64,000 nt of DNA from Neodiprion pinetum (GCF_021155775.2 NC_060235.2:5091521-5155520); one strand, 5' to 3'. Numbered from the stretch's first letter, positions 1 through 11,700 are shown. Notes: generated by a model not told the origin, from the letters alone. Numbers and translations: made by a program.

Positions 1-1132
1 AGTTTCTATAGGTAATTGATTCACGATTCAAATCTCAAGCATGTACATTTCAAATACAGGCACTGACGATCTACTACAAATGATGCTGGCATACTGCACA
101 CGCACAAATTTTGTTCACCGTACGCACATATATCAGTAACTTTAACTGATTGTATGTAACGAGAGATTCATATTATTTCTTGACATCATCATATTATCAT
201 CAGTCCTGACCATTGAGAACTCAAATGTGTGTAAAAATGATCATTATCTTCGAATAATATATGAATATTTGTTGATTTTATCGATAATTGTTTCACCATT
301 GAAATCCAAAGCTACGTCACATAGTGGGTTAACGGTCGCGCGAAATGTACACACCGCTCGTCATTTCCACGGTCTGATTTTACTCCGCCTTACATGCCCA
401 TGAACGGTTCCTTTTAACCTTTGGAATTTGTAAGCTTATTGCGGTAAGTAGATTCCAGCTATGATCCCAGTGTCATGGTCCATGATAATTGTAGCAATTG
501 TCATAATCTTCGGGCAGGGTTGGAAATACAAAATCATGATATTATTATCATGACTCTGTTATATCTGCCTATGAATCGAACTAACAGTCTCTAGTATTGA
601 TATGAAAACCTCATATAACTTCGATAAATGAAATTGAAATTATGTAATGAAACAATAAGAATTAAGTTCAGTAGCGTTGCAATCAGTCACGTACTTCCAT
701 GATCTTTTGCTGTGTGCATTGTGAAAAGATGTGAAAATTCTCATTACCAGTTGTTCAGTATTTCAACTACTGCATTACAGTTCAAAACACAGCGTACAAT
801 TTCTTGAATTCGATCGTACTTTGTCACGCAATTTCACTTTTTTTTTTTAGAATGACCTTGCATAGGTCACAATTATATCTCACTATTCGTATCTATGTTA
901 TTGAGGTAGGGACCAGAACAAACATTCATGAACGCAACAGAGTGCGGTTAAGGTTCGAACAGATATTTTACCGAGAGATTGGTCTATTTTCTTGAATCAG
1001 TAACCGATAGAATTGATAGCTTCCAATTGATTATTCGAAGGAATCGATCAGAGATAATGAATAGCTGTCAGGATTGATGACAAGATATACCATGAGAGAA
1101 AAGTGAAAATGACATTAGATTAGTGGTTCACC
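1..1132. other. 5' flank of Amy1, no gene seen
   Basis: AT-rich flank with no reading frame that looks coding and no recognised RNA gene. It ends in the proximal promoter of the first amylase. Confidence 0.6.
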
Positions 1133-1157
1133 GATAAGATTATAGAGGAATATAAAT
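1133..1157 (+). promoter_or_regulatory. Amy1 core promoter: GATA site and TATA box
   Basis: A TATAAAT box lies at 1151-1157, about 35 bases before the ATG at 1192, leaving room for a very short 5' UTR as in other insect amylases. A GATAAG motif sits at 1133-1138; GATA factors drive midgut digestive genes in insects, so it is a plausible gut element, but that role is inferred. Confidence 0.6.
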
Positions 1158-1191
1158 TGAATCGTTTCAATCACCTTGTACAATATCCAAA

Positions 1192-3020
1192 ATGCTGGTC
1201 GGTATTACGTTGCTGTCCCTGGCCACCGTTGTGGCTGCTACCACAGGGCCCCATTACTGGGATGATCACAATGGCATGGTGCACCTTTTTGAATGGAAAT
1301 GGAGTGACATTGCTGATGAATGTGAAAGGTTTCTTGGGCCGAAGGGTTACGGAGGTGTCCAGGTTAGTAATTGATCTGACAAACAGCCGGTGCTGAATCA
1401 AGAGTCGACACTCAGTTCTATTTCTTTCACAGGTCTCACCCCCGAATGAAAATATCATAATTGATACCAGACCTTGGTGGGAGCGCTACCAGCCAGTTTC
1501 TTACAAATTGGTAACCAGATCTGGCGACGAGGATTCATTCAGGGACATGGTGACACGATGCAACAACGTGGGCGTCAGGATCTACGTCGACGCCATCATT
1601 AACCACATGTCATCAACGGCAGACGATGGGACATATGGCACTGCTGGCTCTCAGGCTTTTTATTCGGAGAGGTCATGGCCTGGGGTTCCCTACACTTCGG
1701 TCGACTTCAATTCGGCCTGTGAAATCACGAGCTATCAAGATGCCGCTAACGTCCGGAACTGTGAATTGGTTGGTCTTGCGGATCTCAATCAAGCAACGGA
1801 ATGGGTCCGCGAAAAGATTGTGGAGTACATGAATAACCTGATAGAAATTGGTGTAGCTGGCTTCCGGTGAGGACGAAAAATATAACTGGCAGCATATTTC
1901 GACCTTTCTTAACATACTGGATGAGCTGAGTTGCTGAGCAACTGTGCATTCCACGATTTATTGATCGAAATTTCCTTTCATTGATAGTATTGATGCAGCT
2001 AAGCATATGTGGCCAGAGGATTTGGAAGTCATTTATAACAGCCTGGATGATCTGAATACAGATCAAGGCTTCGACGCAGATAGTCGACCATTTATCTTCC
2101 AGGAGGTTATCGATTACGGCGGTGAAGCAATTTCGGCATCGGAGTATGTGGACCTTGGCAAAGTTACCGAATTTAAGTACGGTTCAGAGTTGAGTAATTG
2201 CTTCAAAGGAAACAACGATCTCAGATGGTTAACCAATTGGGGTGAAGACTGGGGTCTCATATCCTCCGATGATGCTTTCGTGTTCATCGACAATCACGAT
2301 ACCCAGCGTTCTGACGATGTGCTCACATACAAGAGCTCAAAGGCGTATAAGGTCTGCTGGCAAAGTTCCAAGACCAAACTTTCGCTGCTTACAATGTGTA
2401 TGGATGTAATAAATTTAGAACCTAATATGAAACCTTGATTGTTAATGTTATGTTAGATGGCGGTCGCCTTCATGCTGGCTCATCCTTTCGGCACCCCCCG
2501 AATTATGAGCTCCTTTTCATTTGACGACAGTGACGACGGTCCACCCGCCGACTCCGACGGCAACATCGTTTCACCCATCATTAATTCCGATGACACATGT
2601 GGAAACGGATGGGTCTGCGAGCATCGTTGGCGCCAGATCTACAACATGGTTGCATTCCGAAATGCCGTAAATGGAACCAGTGTCAATGACTGGTGGGACA
2701 ACAGCAGCAACCAAATTTCCTTCTGCCGTGGTGGCGCCGGATTCATTGCATTTAATTTGGACTCCTGGGACCTCCAACAGACCCTCCAGACTTGCCTTTC
2801 CGCTGGTACCTACTGTGACGTCATATCCGGCAGCTTGGTGGACGGTAGCTGTACAGGAAAGTCCGTAACCGTAGGCAGCGACGGTACCGCTTACATCGAG
2901 ATATTGACTACCGAGGAGGATGGTGTACTTGCTATTCATCAGAACGTGAGTGAAGACGCGCTATGTTTACAGTTTTCACGATTCTAACTTTCATTTCCAT
3001 TTTTTCAGGCAAAGCTGTAA
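1192..3020 (+). CDS. alpha-amylase, copy 1 (loop-deleted)
   Basis: Secreted alpha-amylase (EC 3.2.1.1, GH13) that cleaves internal alpha-1,4 bonds of starch in the gut. Exons 1192-1362, 1433-1866, 1988-2351, 2457-2945 and 3009-3020 join in frame to 489 residues, the usual animal size. A hydrophobic signal peptide covers roughly residues 1-18. The catalytic residues are visible: Asp204 (FRIDAAKHMW), Glu241 (FIFQE) and Asp306 (FIDNHD). The chloride ligands Arg202, Asn304 and Arg338 (GTPRIMSSF) are all kept. The glycine-rich flexible loop that follows Asp306 in copies 2 and 3 is missing: four codons are deleted and the sequence reads QRSDDVLTYK. The last exon encodes only Ala-Lys-Leu-stop. The exon 3 donor is AAG|GTCTGC, weaker than GTGAGC in the paralogues. 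The start is the first ATG after the TATA box and opens the signal peptide. Confidence 0.93.
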
Positions 3021-5455
3021 AGACGTTGATAACTCAGATCACTGCACAGTGTGTCGGTGAGAGATTCATATCGTCGGTGTATCATGAAAAATCATGACGT
3101 TTTAACGCATCATGTACTTCCAATTGTACGAAAAACTTGTTTACTGTTTATCCTGAACCACTTCCTCTGACGACAAGGAGCTTATGTCCATTGTTCACGT
3201 CTATATTGTAATAAGTCACCCCTCACAGCTGTCTTGCGCTGTCGTCATTTTCGATAAATATTAATTGTTAAAATTTTTATATGAAAATTAATTTGTATAA
3301 TCTGTTGTAAATAGAATACCCATTTTATACGTACATAGTTTCTTTGTGAAATTTGAAGCTTTTCCAGGAATCCATGCGAGGAGCAAAGGTTGATTAATGA
3401 AAGATTATGTATCACCCTAAGTGGGTCTATATCAGCTTGCTTCGCTTCTTTATTGTTATCGACAGAGGAAACAAGTGGTCGAGAATGAGGTGACTGATTA
3501 TTTGCGATCAGTTATGAATAAGCCCGTGGCACGCGTCTTTGCGTCAATTTCTTCTACCAGCGCCAAGCCATTCTTCAAAGCCACGCAATTTCGTGATATA
3601 AACAATAACTGTTAACGCGTAGATCGAAATCATTCCTTGCGGCGCTAATTGAAAGATTGGGGCTTATATCTATAATTAAGATAAGATAAGTACATACAGG
3701 CATAATTTAGCGATAGTAAGTAAGTTTTTGAACACAAACTTGAAAATTGTACTATCAGAAGGTGGAGTGCATCGATATTTATTTGAAACTATAATCAACT
3801 AGCAACATATGAGATACATCATTGATAAATGAATTTGTTTGCTGGCATAATTCAAGGCTGAATTTGAGGTGAATTCCTAAGTGAAAGTTACCGCAGATCA
3901 AAGATAAAAATTTTCGTCTTGAGGATATTAAATACGTTCAATTTATACACAAAACGAAAGTGGATCTTTATAATTAATAAACTTGGCGCTTACCTCACTA
4001 GTCGTTGTCAAACAATTCGGACTCAGTGTTGGCTCTGCGGATCCGGCTGATTGTGCAAGAATGGTCACAAACTGGAAATAATGAGAATAATGAATGAGAG
4101 ATCCTCAGCCTGAAAGTGTCCATTATAAACTTTAAATCCAGTCACCGGTACTTCAAGCGTGCTGATTTATTGAAATAAATTTAGATAATTGTTTTTTCAT
4201 CATTTTCGTGATTGATTCCCCTTGAAAATAAAGTATTCCATGAGAAAGTAAAAAGAAAAAATTATTGAATCAATTAGTGTTAATCAGAATGTCGATTAAA
4301 CTATGGTATAACATCCCTAAAATGACATTAAGTTCAGATTTGAAAAATCTTGGTTTTTGTTCCTCTAAATCCAACAAAATTCTAGATTTACTCCTAGACG
4401 TCAGTGAAAACTAATTGATTTTTTAGAAACTCGAATTTATAGTTTCGACTGAAATGCGACTATCAGATTTTAGCTGTGTTAGATTGCTGCGATCGCTAGA
4501 CGAAGTTTTTCCAAATCCGTGCAAGGGGGTATGGATGAAAAGTCGGCGGAAAAAGTGAGCGAATTTTGGGAATTTGTATCTCAATAACCATTTGTTTAAT
4601 TCATTTGCTGTTTTTCTTTTTCAAAACAACGTATTCCAAGCTTCAATAATATTTTTTTTAACTTGAATCAATTAACAGAAAGCATTGCTATCGATAATAA
4701 CGTCAAACAGTTTTCTCGGTAACGCGTTTGTTTGAATTTGAAATTCGATTTGTCGTTCGAAATTCAAAACTTTTTAATTTAGTGCTAGGAAAAGAGAAAA
4801 AAAAAGAAAAAATTTCTATACCATCCCCACACCCTCCCGTGCCTAAAACCGATGACGTAGCTTACGGACGCTTCTAGAGATCCGCATAGGATGCCCGTTC
4901 TCGCCGATTTGCGACCGGCAGCTTTGCAGATGTAGCTCCGCTTCTCCCACTTATACTCCCCCCCACCAATAACGTTACCCCCACTTCGAGCGATCGGAGT
5001 GGTGGGGCAACGGTAGGTCTCAGTGATAGCTCGAGTATTAGAGAACGCATAAAACTTTAATTAATTATTAACTCAAAATTTTATATAAAAAGTTAAATAT
5101 AACATAGTCTATAGCGCTTCTGCAATAATAAGGAACAATTTAAAAAAGTTTCATCAAAATCCATCATATAGATCTTAAGTTAAATCCTTACAAGCATATA
5201 TACAAAGAATTTTACATATATATATATATCTATTAGTACAGAGTATATTATTATATTTACTCTGATATTTCAGCGAATTAGCATCTTGGAGAATCTGGAT
5301 GGAGGATAACACGGAATGTTTAATTTTCCACAGTCGTTTTTCATGACACTGAAGCCAAGGGAGTTTTAACACGCTCAAAAATATATAGGTACAGGTACAT
5401 GTTTTACGTTTCGATCTATGCTATAGTCGAGATCAAAGTTTGAACTTGTATAGGA
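3021..5455. other. Amy1 3' UTR and convergent intergenic spacer
   Basis: Spacer between the 3' ends of Amy1 and Amy2. AATAAA occurs at 3976-3981 on the plus strand but is far from the Amy1 stop; no closer canonical signal was found. A GC-richer patch at 4850-5010 shows no gene. The short open frame at 3421-3615 has no family resemblance. Confidence 0.5.
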
Positions 5456-5461
5456 TTTATT
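5456..5461 (-). terminator. Amy2 poly(A) signal candidate
   Basis: TTTATT on the plus strand reads AATAAA on the minus strand, about 190 bases beyond the Amy2 stop codon. The position suits a short amylase 3' UTR. Confidence 0.5.
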
Positions 5462-5648
5462 GTCAGGATAGATCTGATAACGTGATAATTAGGTAAAAAA
5501 AAAATTGAATATGAAACTGTGAAAAATTTACTGGGAAAAAATGCTCATTAAAAAAACAAGAATAATACAACCAGTTCAAAAAAAATTGAAACGACGATAT
5601 CGTCAATTGTTATCTCTTCAATCGCGACGTCCATCATCTGCAGAGGAA

Positions 5649-7463
5649 TTACAGCTTTGCCTGAAAAACGTATAAATAAAAAGTATAAGCTGTAAAAAAG
5701 GAGCCTAATCTTTGCAATGGAATAACGTGACAATTAGGGGCCGGTTCGACTTACGTTCTGATGAATAGCGAGAACACCGTCTTCCTCAGAGGTCAAGATC
5801 TCGATATACGCTGTACCGTCATTATTAACGGTTACGCTCTTTCCTGTGCAGCTACCGTTGATTAAGTTGCCGGATATGACGTCACAGTAGGTACCAGCGG
5901 AAAGGCAAGTCTGGAGGGTCTGCTGGAAGTTCCAGCTGTCCAGGTTGAAAGCGACGAATCCGGCTCCACCACGACAGAAAGCAATCTGGTTGCTGCTGTT
6001 GTCCCACCAGTCGTTGATTCCAGTTCCCTTAACGGCATTACGGAATCCAACCATGTTGTAGATCTGGCGCCAACGGTGCTCGCAGATCCACCCATTTCCA
6101 CACGAATCGTCGGAATTAATGGTAGGGGAAAGGATGTTTCCATTCCAGTCGGCTGGCGGACCAGCTTCACTGTCCGTGAAATCGAAGGAGCTCATGATTT
6201 GAGCAATACCATAGGGGTGGGCCAACATGAAGGCAGTCGCCATCTGTAATCAAGTTAATTAAAAACTTCGATCTTTCTTAGGTGTCGGTAGATGTTTCCT
6301 ACGACCCGTTAGCTCACCTTGTACGGCTTAGAATTCTTGTGGGTGAGGATACTTCCACCACCACCGTGACCACGCTGGTTGTCATGGTTGTCGATGAACA
6401 CCAGAGCATCACTGGATGTCAGGAGACCCCAAGCTTCACCCCAGTTGGTCAGCCACCTAAGAGCGTTGTTTCCCTGGAAGGCGTTACCCAGCTCCAAACC
6501 ATGCTTGAATTCGGTAACTGTTCCAAGGTGTACATATTCCGATGCTGTAATTGCTTCGCCTCCCTGATCAATGACCTCTGAATATATGAAGGGGCGACTG
6601 TTCGCTGGGAAGCCATGATTCGTGTTGAGATTGTTCAACCGGTTGAAGATGATCTCCAAATCCCCGGGCCACATGTGCTTAGCTGCGTCGATACTGTTGG
6701 TAAAGTGATAAGAAATTGAGCTTTTTCTCTCTTCCTTTGTAGAGAAACTGAAGCAACGAATGTAGAGGTTGGTTGTAGCTTACCGGAAGCCAGCAACACC
6801 GATGTCAATAAGGTTGTTCATGTACTCGACAATCTTGTCGCGAACCCAGTCTGTTCCCTGGTTGAGATCCGGGAGACCGCTCAGCTCGCAGTTTCGTACC
6901 TCAATGGCGTTTTGGTAGCTTGATATGGAGCAGACTGAATTGAAGTCGTTCCAACCGTAGGGGACCTCGGGCCACCATCTGTCACCGTGATAAGCCGATG
7001 ATCCGCCAGTTCCGTATGCTGGAAGCGGTGCCGACGCGGACATGTGATTGATGATGGCGTCGGCGTAGATCCTTACACCGACGTTGTTGCAGCGCGTTAC
7101 CATGTCCCTGAGAGCAGCTTCGTCGCCAGATCTGGTCACCAGCTTGTAAGAAACGGGCTGGTAGCGCTCCCACCATGGCCTGTTGCTGATTATCAGGTTT
7201 TCATTCGGGGGCGAAATCTGTAAAAATAAAAGGTCTCTTTGGAGCTCTTCGCAACGCAGTTATGGCCGACCGTTCGGTTCCGGAAATGTTACCTGAACAC
7301 CGCCGTAGCCTTTCGGCCCAAGGAATCTTTCACATTCATCTGCAATATCGCTCCACTTCCACTCGAAAAGATGTACCATACCATCACGGTTGTCCCAGTA
7401 ATGGGGATCCTTGGTGGCGGTCGCAACCGCGGCGAGAGCTAGCAGCGTCACACCGAGCAGCAT
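5649..7463 (-). CDS. alpha-amylase, copy 2 (Gln at the chloride-ligand Arg)
   Basis: Secreted GH13 alpha-amylase. Minus-strand exons 7293-7463, 6784-7217, 6318-6693, 5755-6243 and 5649-5660 join in frame to 493 residues. The signal peptide is about residues 1-18. Catalytic Asp204, Glu241 (FIYSE) and Asp306 (FIDNHD) are present, as is the glycine-rich loop (QRGHGGGGS). The position aligned with porcine Arg337 is Gln342 (GIAQIMSSF; codon at 6199-6201), whereas copies 1 and 3 keep Arg. In this family Arg at this site binds the activating chloride, and Gln or Lys there is associated with chloride-independent activity in some insects, so this copy probably works without chloride. All splice sites are canonical with strong donors (GTGAGC, GTAAGT). 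The ATG at 7463 is chosen because it opens the signal peptide 38 bases after the TATA box. This looks like the best-preserved functional copy. Confidence 0.94.
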
Positions 7464-7500
7464 GGTCAATACTTTGTGTTCTGGATTGAGGTGGTTGGTG

Positions 7501-7508
7501 AATTTATA
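7501..7508 (-). promoter_or_regulatory. Amy2 TATA box
   Basis: Minus strand reads TATAAATT, preceded by GTAAAA, about 38 bases before the Amy2 ATG. A TGATAAG GATA-type motif (minus strand) lies further upstream at 7844-7850. Confidence 0.6.
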
Positions 7509-8805
7509 TTTTACCGAAATCTAATCGGTACGTCAATAATCCTGTGTTATTTTCATCCGTCATTTGTGACATATCTCAATTAAAATCTTGACCCCACGAA
7601 AATCAAATGCGAAGAGACACTGATTGATCGAAATTGATCGATTCTATTTTAGAATTCGCAGCGTTACGTGATTCTATCATCGACCATCGCACACTAACAA
7701 TAAAAGATGATTCTGGAAAGAAATTCATATTTTTCATGTCATCCTGCAAGATGTCCCTAAATTGTTATGCTGGAAACTAATGTCAACACACTCTGTTCAC
7801 TTAACGTGATTCTGCTGGTCAATCTTTATAGCAGTTTTGCTCTCTTATCAGCTCAGGTAATCTTCAGTCAGTAGTGTATTGAAAATTTAACGTCAGTCAC
7901 AAGTTGTGCGGAAGTCGCTTTCTTGGAAGCTTGATTTTATCAACTTGACCCGGTAAAGCTAACCGAAAAAGTACTGAGAAAAGAAAATCTTCGTCCAACA
8001 AAACATTTATTTTCAGAGTAGAGTTTGTTGTTCGAATATTTTCTTAATAAGGTAACAAAAAATCGCACAAAATCAACTATACAGTACAGATATTTTTAGA
8101 GTAACGAAAGACTCGTTGAGATAAATTCAGTTCAAGTAATAAAATGCATTCGCCACTTGCAAAAAAATATTTGTTGGGTTCAAAAGACCCAAGTTTCTTT
8201 CAAGGTAGGAATTATAATCATATAATATAATCATGGTATTTTAATAGTGGTTACATCAAAACTAGGAGTGTTTCTCTCAAGAGATAATAAAATTCATTAA
8301 CGTACTGCAACTGGTCACATATTTATACAGCCGTGGCTAGATCAGTCACATTTTTATCGGATATTGTCTAGGACTCGGAAAACAACTAACGTATCTGATG
8401 GAATTGCAATGATAATAATGATCAAGGTCTTTCTTGTTTGTTCATTGTTGAGAAAAATTTGCTCTGCAAAACCGTGCACGATAGTACGATAAAATTACAG
8501 CACTAACTGTGTTCTTCCTTTCGACATAAAAATTTCGTATAGTTCACAACATGTTTGTGGCGAAACTTTAACCGAGTTTTTACTCGCAAAAAAAAAAAAA
8601 AAAATGTTTTGCAATCGTCGTGAATCGGGTGAATGAATGAACAATTAATTTATAAGTCACGAAACTGAGGAATTGATACAGAAAATATAGGTCCTTAGTT
8701 TTCGATACCGGATGGAAACTTTATATGATATCATTATTTCGGTCTGTTCGAATTGAACTTTTCTGCCGGATATTGACAATCGTGATTGGCATCCAATTGA
8801 GTTTG
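7509..8805. other. spacer between Amy2 promoter and Amy3 3' end
   Basis: AT-rich, with a poly(A) run at 8588-8604. No coding frame or RNA gene was recognised. The nearest AATAAA on the minus strand for Amy3 is at 8006-8011, about 800 bases beyond its stop. Confidence 0.5.
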
Positions 8806-10701
8806 CTACAGTTTCGCCTAAAACAAACAAAAGGAGAAGTTATGAGTTTGAAGACTGCAAAAGTTGTTACCTGAGAACGGAGAATTTTTTAACCATCACA
8901 CGTCGATTTTACTCACATTTACATGGATAGCGAGTACACCGTCTTCCTCGGAGTTTAATATCTCGATGTAAGCGGTACCGTCGCTGTTCACGGTTATAAT
9001 TTTTCCTGTACATCTACCGTCCTTCAAGCTACCGGATATTACGTCACAATAGGTACCAGCCGGAAGGCCAGTCTGGAGGGTCTGCTTCAAGTCCTGCCTG
9101 TCCAAATTGAATGCAACGAAACCGGCACTTCCGCGAGAAAATGCAATTTGATTGTTGTTATTGTCCCATCAGTTCCTTACTCCAGTACCCTTGACCGCAT
9201 TACGGAATCCAACCATGTTGTAGATCTGTCGCCAACGGTGCTCACAGACCCATCCGTTTCCGCAGGTATCATCAGAATTGATCATCGGTGAGGTTATGTT
9301 GCCATTGGAGTCGGCGGGTGGACCGGCGTCACTGTTGTCGAACGCAAACGAGCTCATGATTCTGGTGATTCCGTAAGGGTAGGCTAACATAAAGGCAGTT
9401 GCCATCTGTAATCAAATTAACGAACGTAACTGGTAGATCAGAGTCTTTGAATGCATTTCAGGACTACAAATTCCTGTCTGTCCCGTCAGCTCCGTGATAT
9501 TTGAAAGCTCACCTTGTACGGTTTGGAGGTTTTGTGCGTGAGAATACTTCCACCACCACCGTGACCACGCTGGTTGTCATGATTGTCGATGAACACTAGA
9601 GCATCATTGGATGTGAGGAGACCCCAAGCTTCACCCCAGCTGGTCAGCCACTTAAGAGCGTTGTTTCCCCTGAAGCAGCGATCCAGTTCCAAACCATACT
9701 TGAATTCAGTAATTCTACCAATGCCTGTGTACTCCGACACATTGGTCGCTTCATGTCCCAGATAAATGACCTCCTGATAGACGAAGGGGCGACTATTCGG
9801 CGCGAAGCCCTGGTCTGTATTGAGATTCTTAAGGCGGTTGACGATGATTTTCAAATCTCTGGGCCACATGTGCTTTGCCGCGTCGATACTGTTAGTAAAA
9901 AAATAAAGTAATGACCTTGATAGATGACTCGTGGTAGGCATCGTGGGTCGATAATGAAATCTGTAGTTCTTGTGTGTTAAGAAACTGCATGCCAGAATAT
10001 CTGCAAGAGTTCAGAAGCTTACCGGAAACCAGCTACGCCAATATCTATGAGGTGGTTCATGTACTCCACGATCTTTTCGCGGACCCATTCTGTTGCGTGG
10101 TTGAGATCCGCAAGGCCAACTAATTTGCAGTTCCGGACGTTAGCAGCATCATTGTAGTTCGTGACGACGCAGTCCGCATGGAAGTCGGCCGAATTGTAGG
10201 GAACCGCGGGCCACGATTGATTAGAGTAGAAGACCTGGGATCCAGCAGTGCCATATGACCCATCCTCTGCAATCGAGGACATGTGGTTGATGACGGCGTC
10301 AACATAGATCCTGACACCCGCGTTGTTGCAGCGTGTCACCATGTTCCTAAAAGCTGCTTCGTCACCGGATCTGGTAACCAGCTTATAAGAAACCGGCTGG
10401 TAGCGTTCCCACCAAGGCCTGTTTTTTATTACCAAGTTTTCGTTCGGGGGCGAGACCTGTGAAACGAAAAGTTTCTTTGGTGTTGTTCGCAACGCATTTA
10501 TGGCGAACCGTTCGGTACCAGAAATCCAACCTGGACACCTCCGTATCCTTTCAGTGCGAGGAATCTTTCGCATTCATCCGCAATATCGCTCCACTTCCAC
10601 TCGAAGAGATGCACGATGACATCGCGACCGTTTGAGAAATGAGGATTTTTAGTTGCAACCGCAAATGCGGCCAGAGACAGTAACGTCAGGCTCAACTGCA
10701 T
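8806..10701 (-). pseudogene. alpha-amylase, copy 3, with in-frame nonsense codon
   Basis: Third amylase copy with the same five-exon structure: 10531-10701, 10023-10456, 9513-9888, 8917-9405 and 8806-8817. Catalytic Asp204, Glu241 and Asp306, the glycine loop (QRGHGGGGS) and chloride-ligand Arg342 (GITRIMSSF) are kept. Codon 406 is TGA (9169-9171) where both paralogues have Trp (NDWWDN against RN-stop-WDN), a TGG to TGA change. The product would stop at 405 of 493 residues, losing the end of the barrel and domain C, and the stop is 252 bases before the last exon junction, so decay of the mRNA is expected. Other signs of relaxed constraint are unusual residues (HFSNGRDVI for the HYWDNRDGM type, FLALKG for FLGPKG), loss of a cysteine pair (FSRGS, LQTGL) and a mutated TATA box. 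All splice sites remain intact, so inactivation looks recent. A sequencing error or a polymorphic null allele is possible. Confidence 0.8.
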
Positions 10702-10736
10702 TGCGATAACTGAATTACAGAACGAAGAAACTTGGT

Positions 10737-10743
10737 ACTCATA
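10737..10743 (-). promoter_or_regulatory. decayed Amy3 TATA box
   Basis: Minus strand reads GTAAAATATGAGTACC where Amy2 reads GTAAAATATAAATTCACC. The TATAAAT core has become TATGAGT while the bases on its left are conserved. Confidence 0.5.
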
Positions 10744-10747
10744 TTTT

Positions 10748-11700
10748 ACTTGACGTTATTTCCAACTCGTTGACAATTCTAGGTTTTTAATTCAGTCGTA
10801 ACTACGGCGTGATATCTTCTCAATTATCTGACCCTGAAATAATCAAAAGTAGGGGTCAGTGCCAATGATAAATCGTAAGTAATCGTGTTCTTCATGTATA
10901 ATCAGAGGGCAGTAGCGTACCATAAATTTTCACTACTAGCTAGTGTGTGCCTCTGTGAGTATTCCAATGCATAGCAGCCGAAGTGAAATACAATAAGGTA
11001 TTCTTGAAAAAGTATTATAGCATCACTAAAATTGAACAGACTGAACGTTTCTGTAATCTAAAACGTGCTTTTCGCATTCTAAGAATATCGGAAAATGTTT
11101 TTTCCGCAAAATGGCAACCATCCTTCTCAGGATTCTCGCGAGTGTACAAAAGAAAACACACTCGTTCGATCGTATTCCGAAGATTTGTATCAACATTAAT
11201 TCTCCAATCGATCTGTGAAGTGTTTTTTCATCTTACCTGCTGACGTTATCTCTAGTTAGTATAATTATCATGTTATGTCAAGTCGACGTCGGCCGTCAAA
11301 ACAAGTTTCGCCGAAGGCGATTTTCACTCGACTTTCCAACGATATAAGTTAACGCGTAGACACGAAGATTAGATTTTAGCTCTTTGAAGTGAACTATTCT
11401 TATTTCGTGTGAGTTGTAAGTAAGGCTGCGAATACAGGCTATACAATCTGTGCCGACCGTATCATCAGTTGCTCCATCTATAGACAATTAACAAAAATTA
11501 ACCATAGCGCGGGAAGCGTTAAATAGTATAGTACATATGATGAAACCATATTGAATTTCATTTACTCTGCAATTACCATAACTCTCTGACGAATGAAATT
11601 AAACAAGAAAAATTGTGTCGCATGTAACGTCATGCAAAACTTAGACAAAGATACTTTTCGAAAGATGGGAAATGTACTGTCCATATATATGTGTGTGAAC

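Noticed and set aside
1171..2066. Antisense open frames over Amy1
   Set aside because: They are shadows of conserved amylase exons on the opposite strand, with no independent support.
5649..5660. C-terminal AKL of the amylases as a peroxisomal targeting signal
   Set aside because: The proteins have secretory signal peptides, and mammalian amylases end in a similar SKL-like tail without peroxisomal targeting.
9169..9171. Readthrough of the Amy3 TGA to make a full-length enzyme
   Set aside because: TGA TGG is not a favoured readthrough context, and promoter decay argues for loss of function instead.
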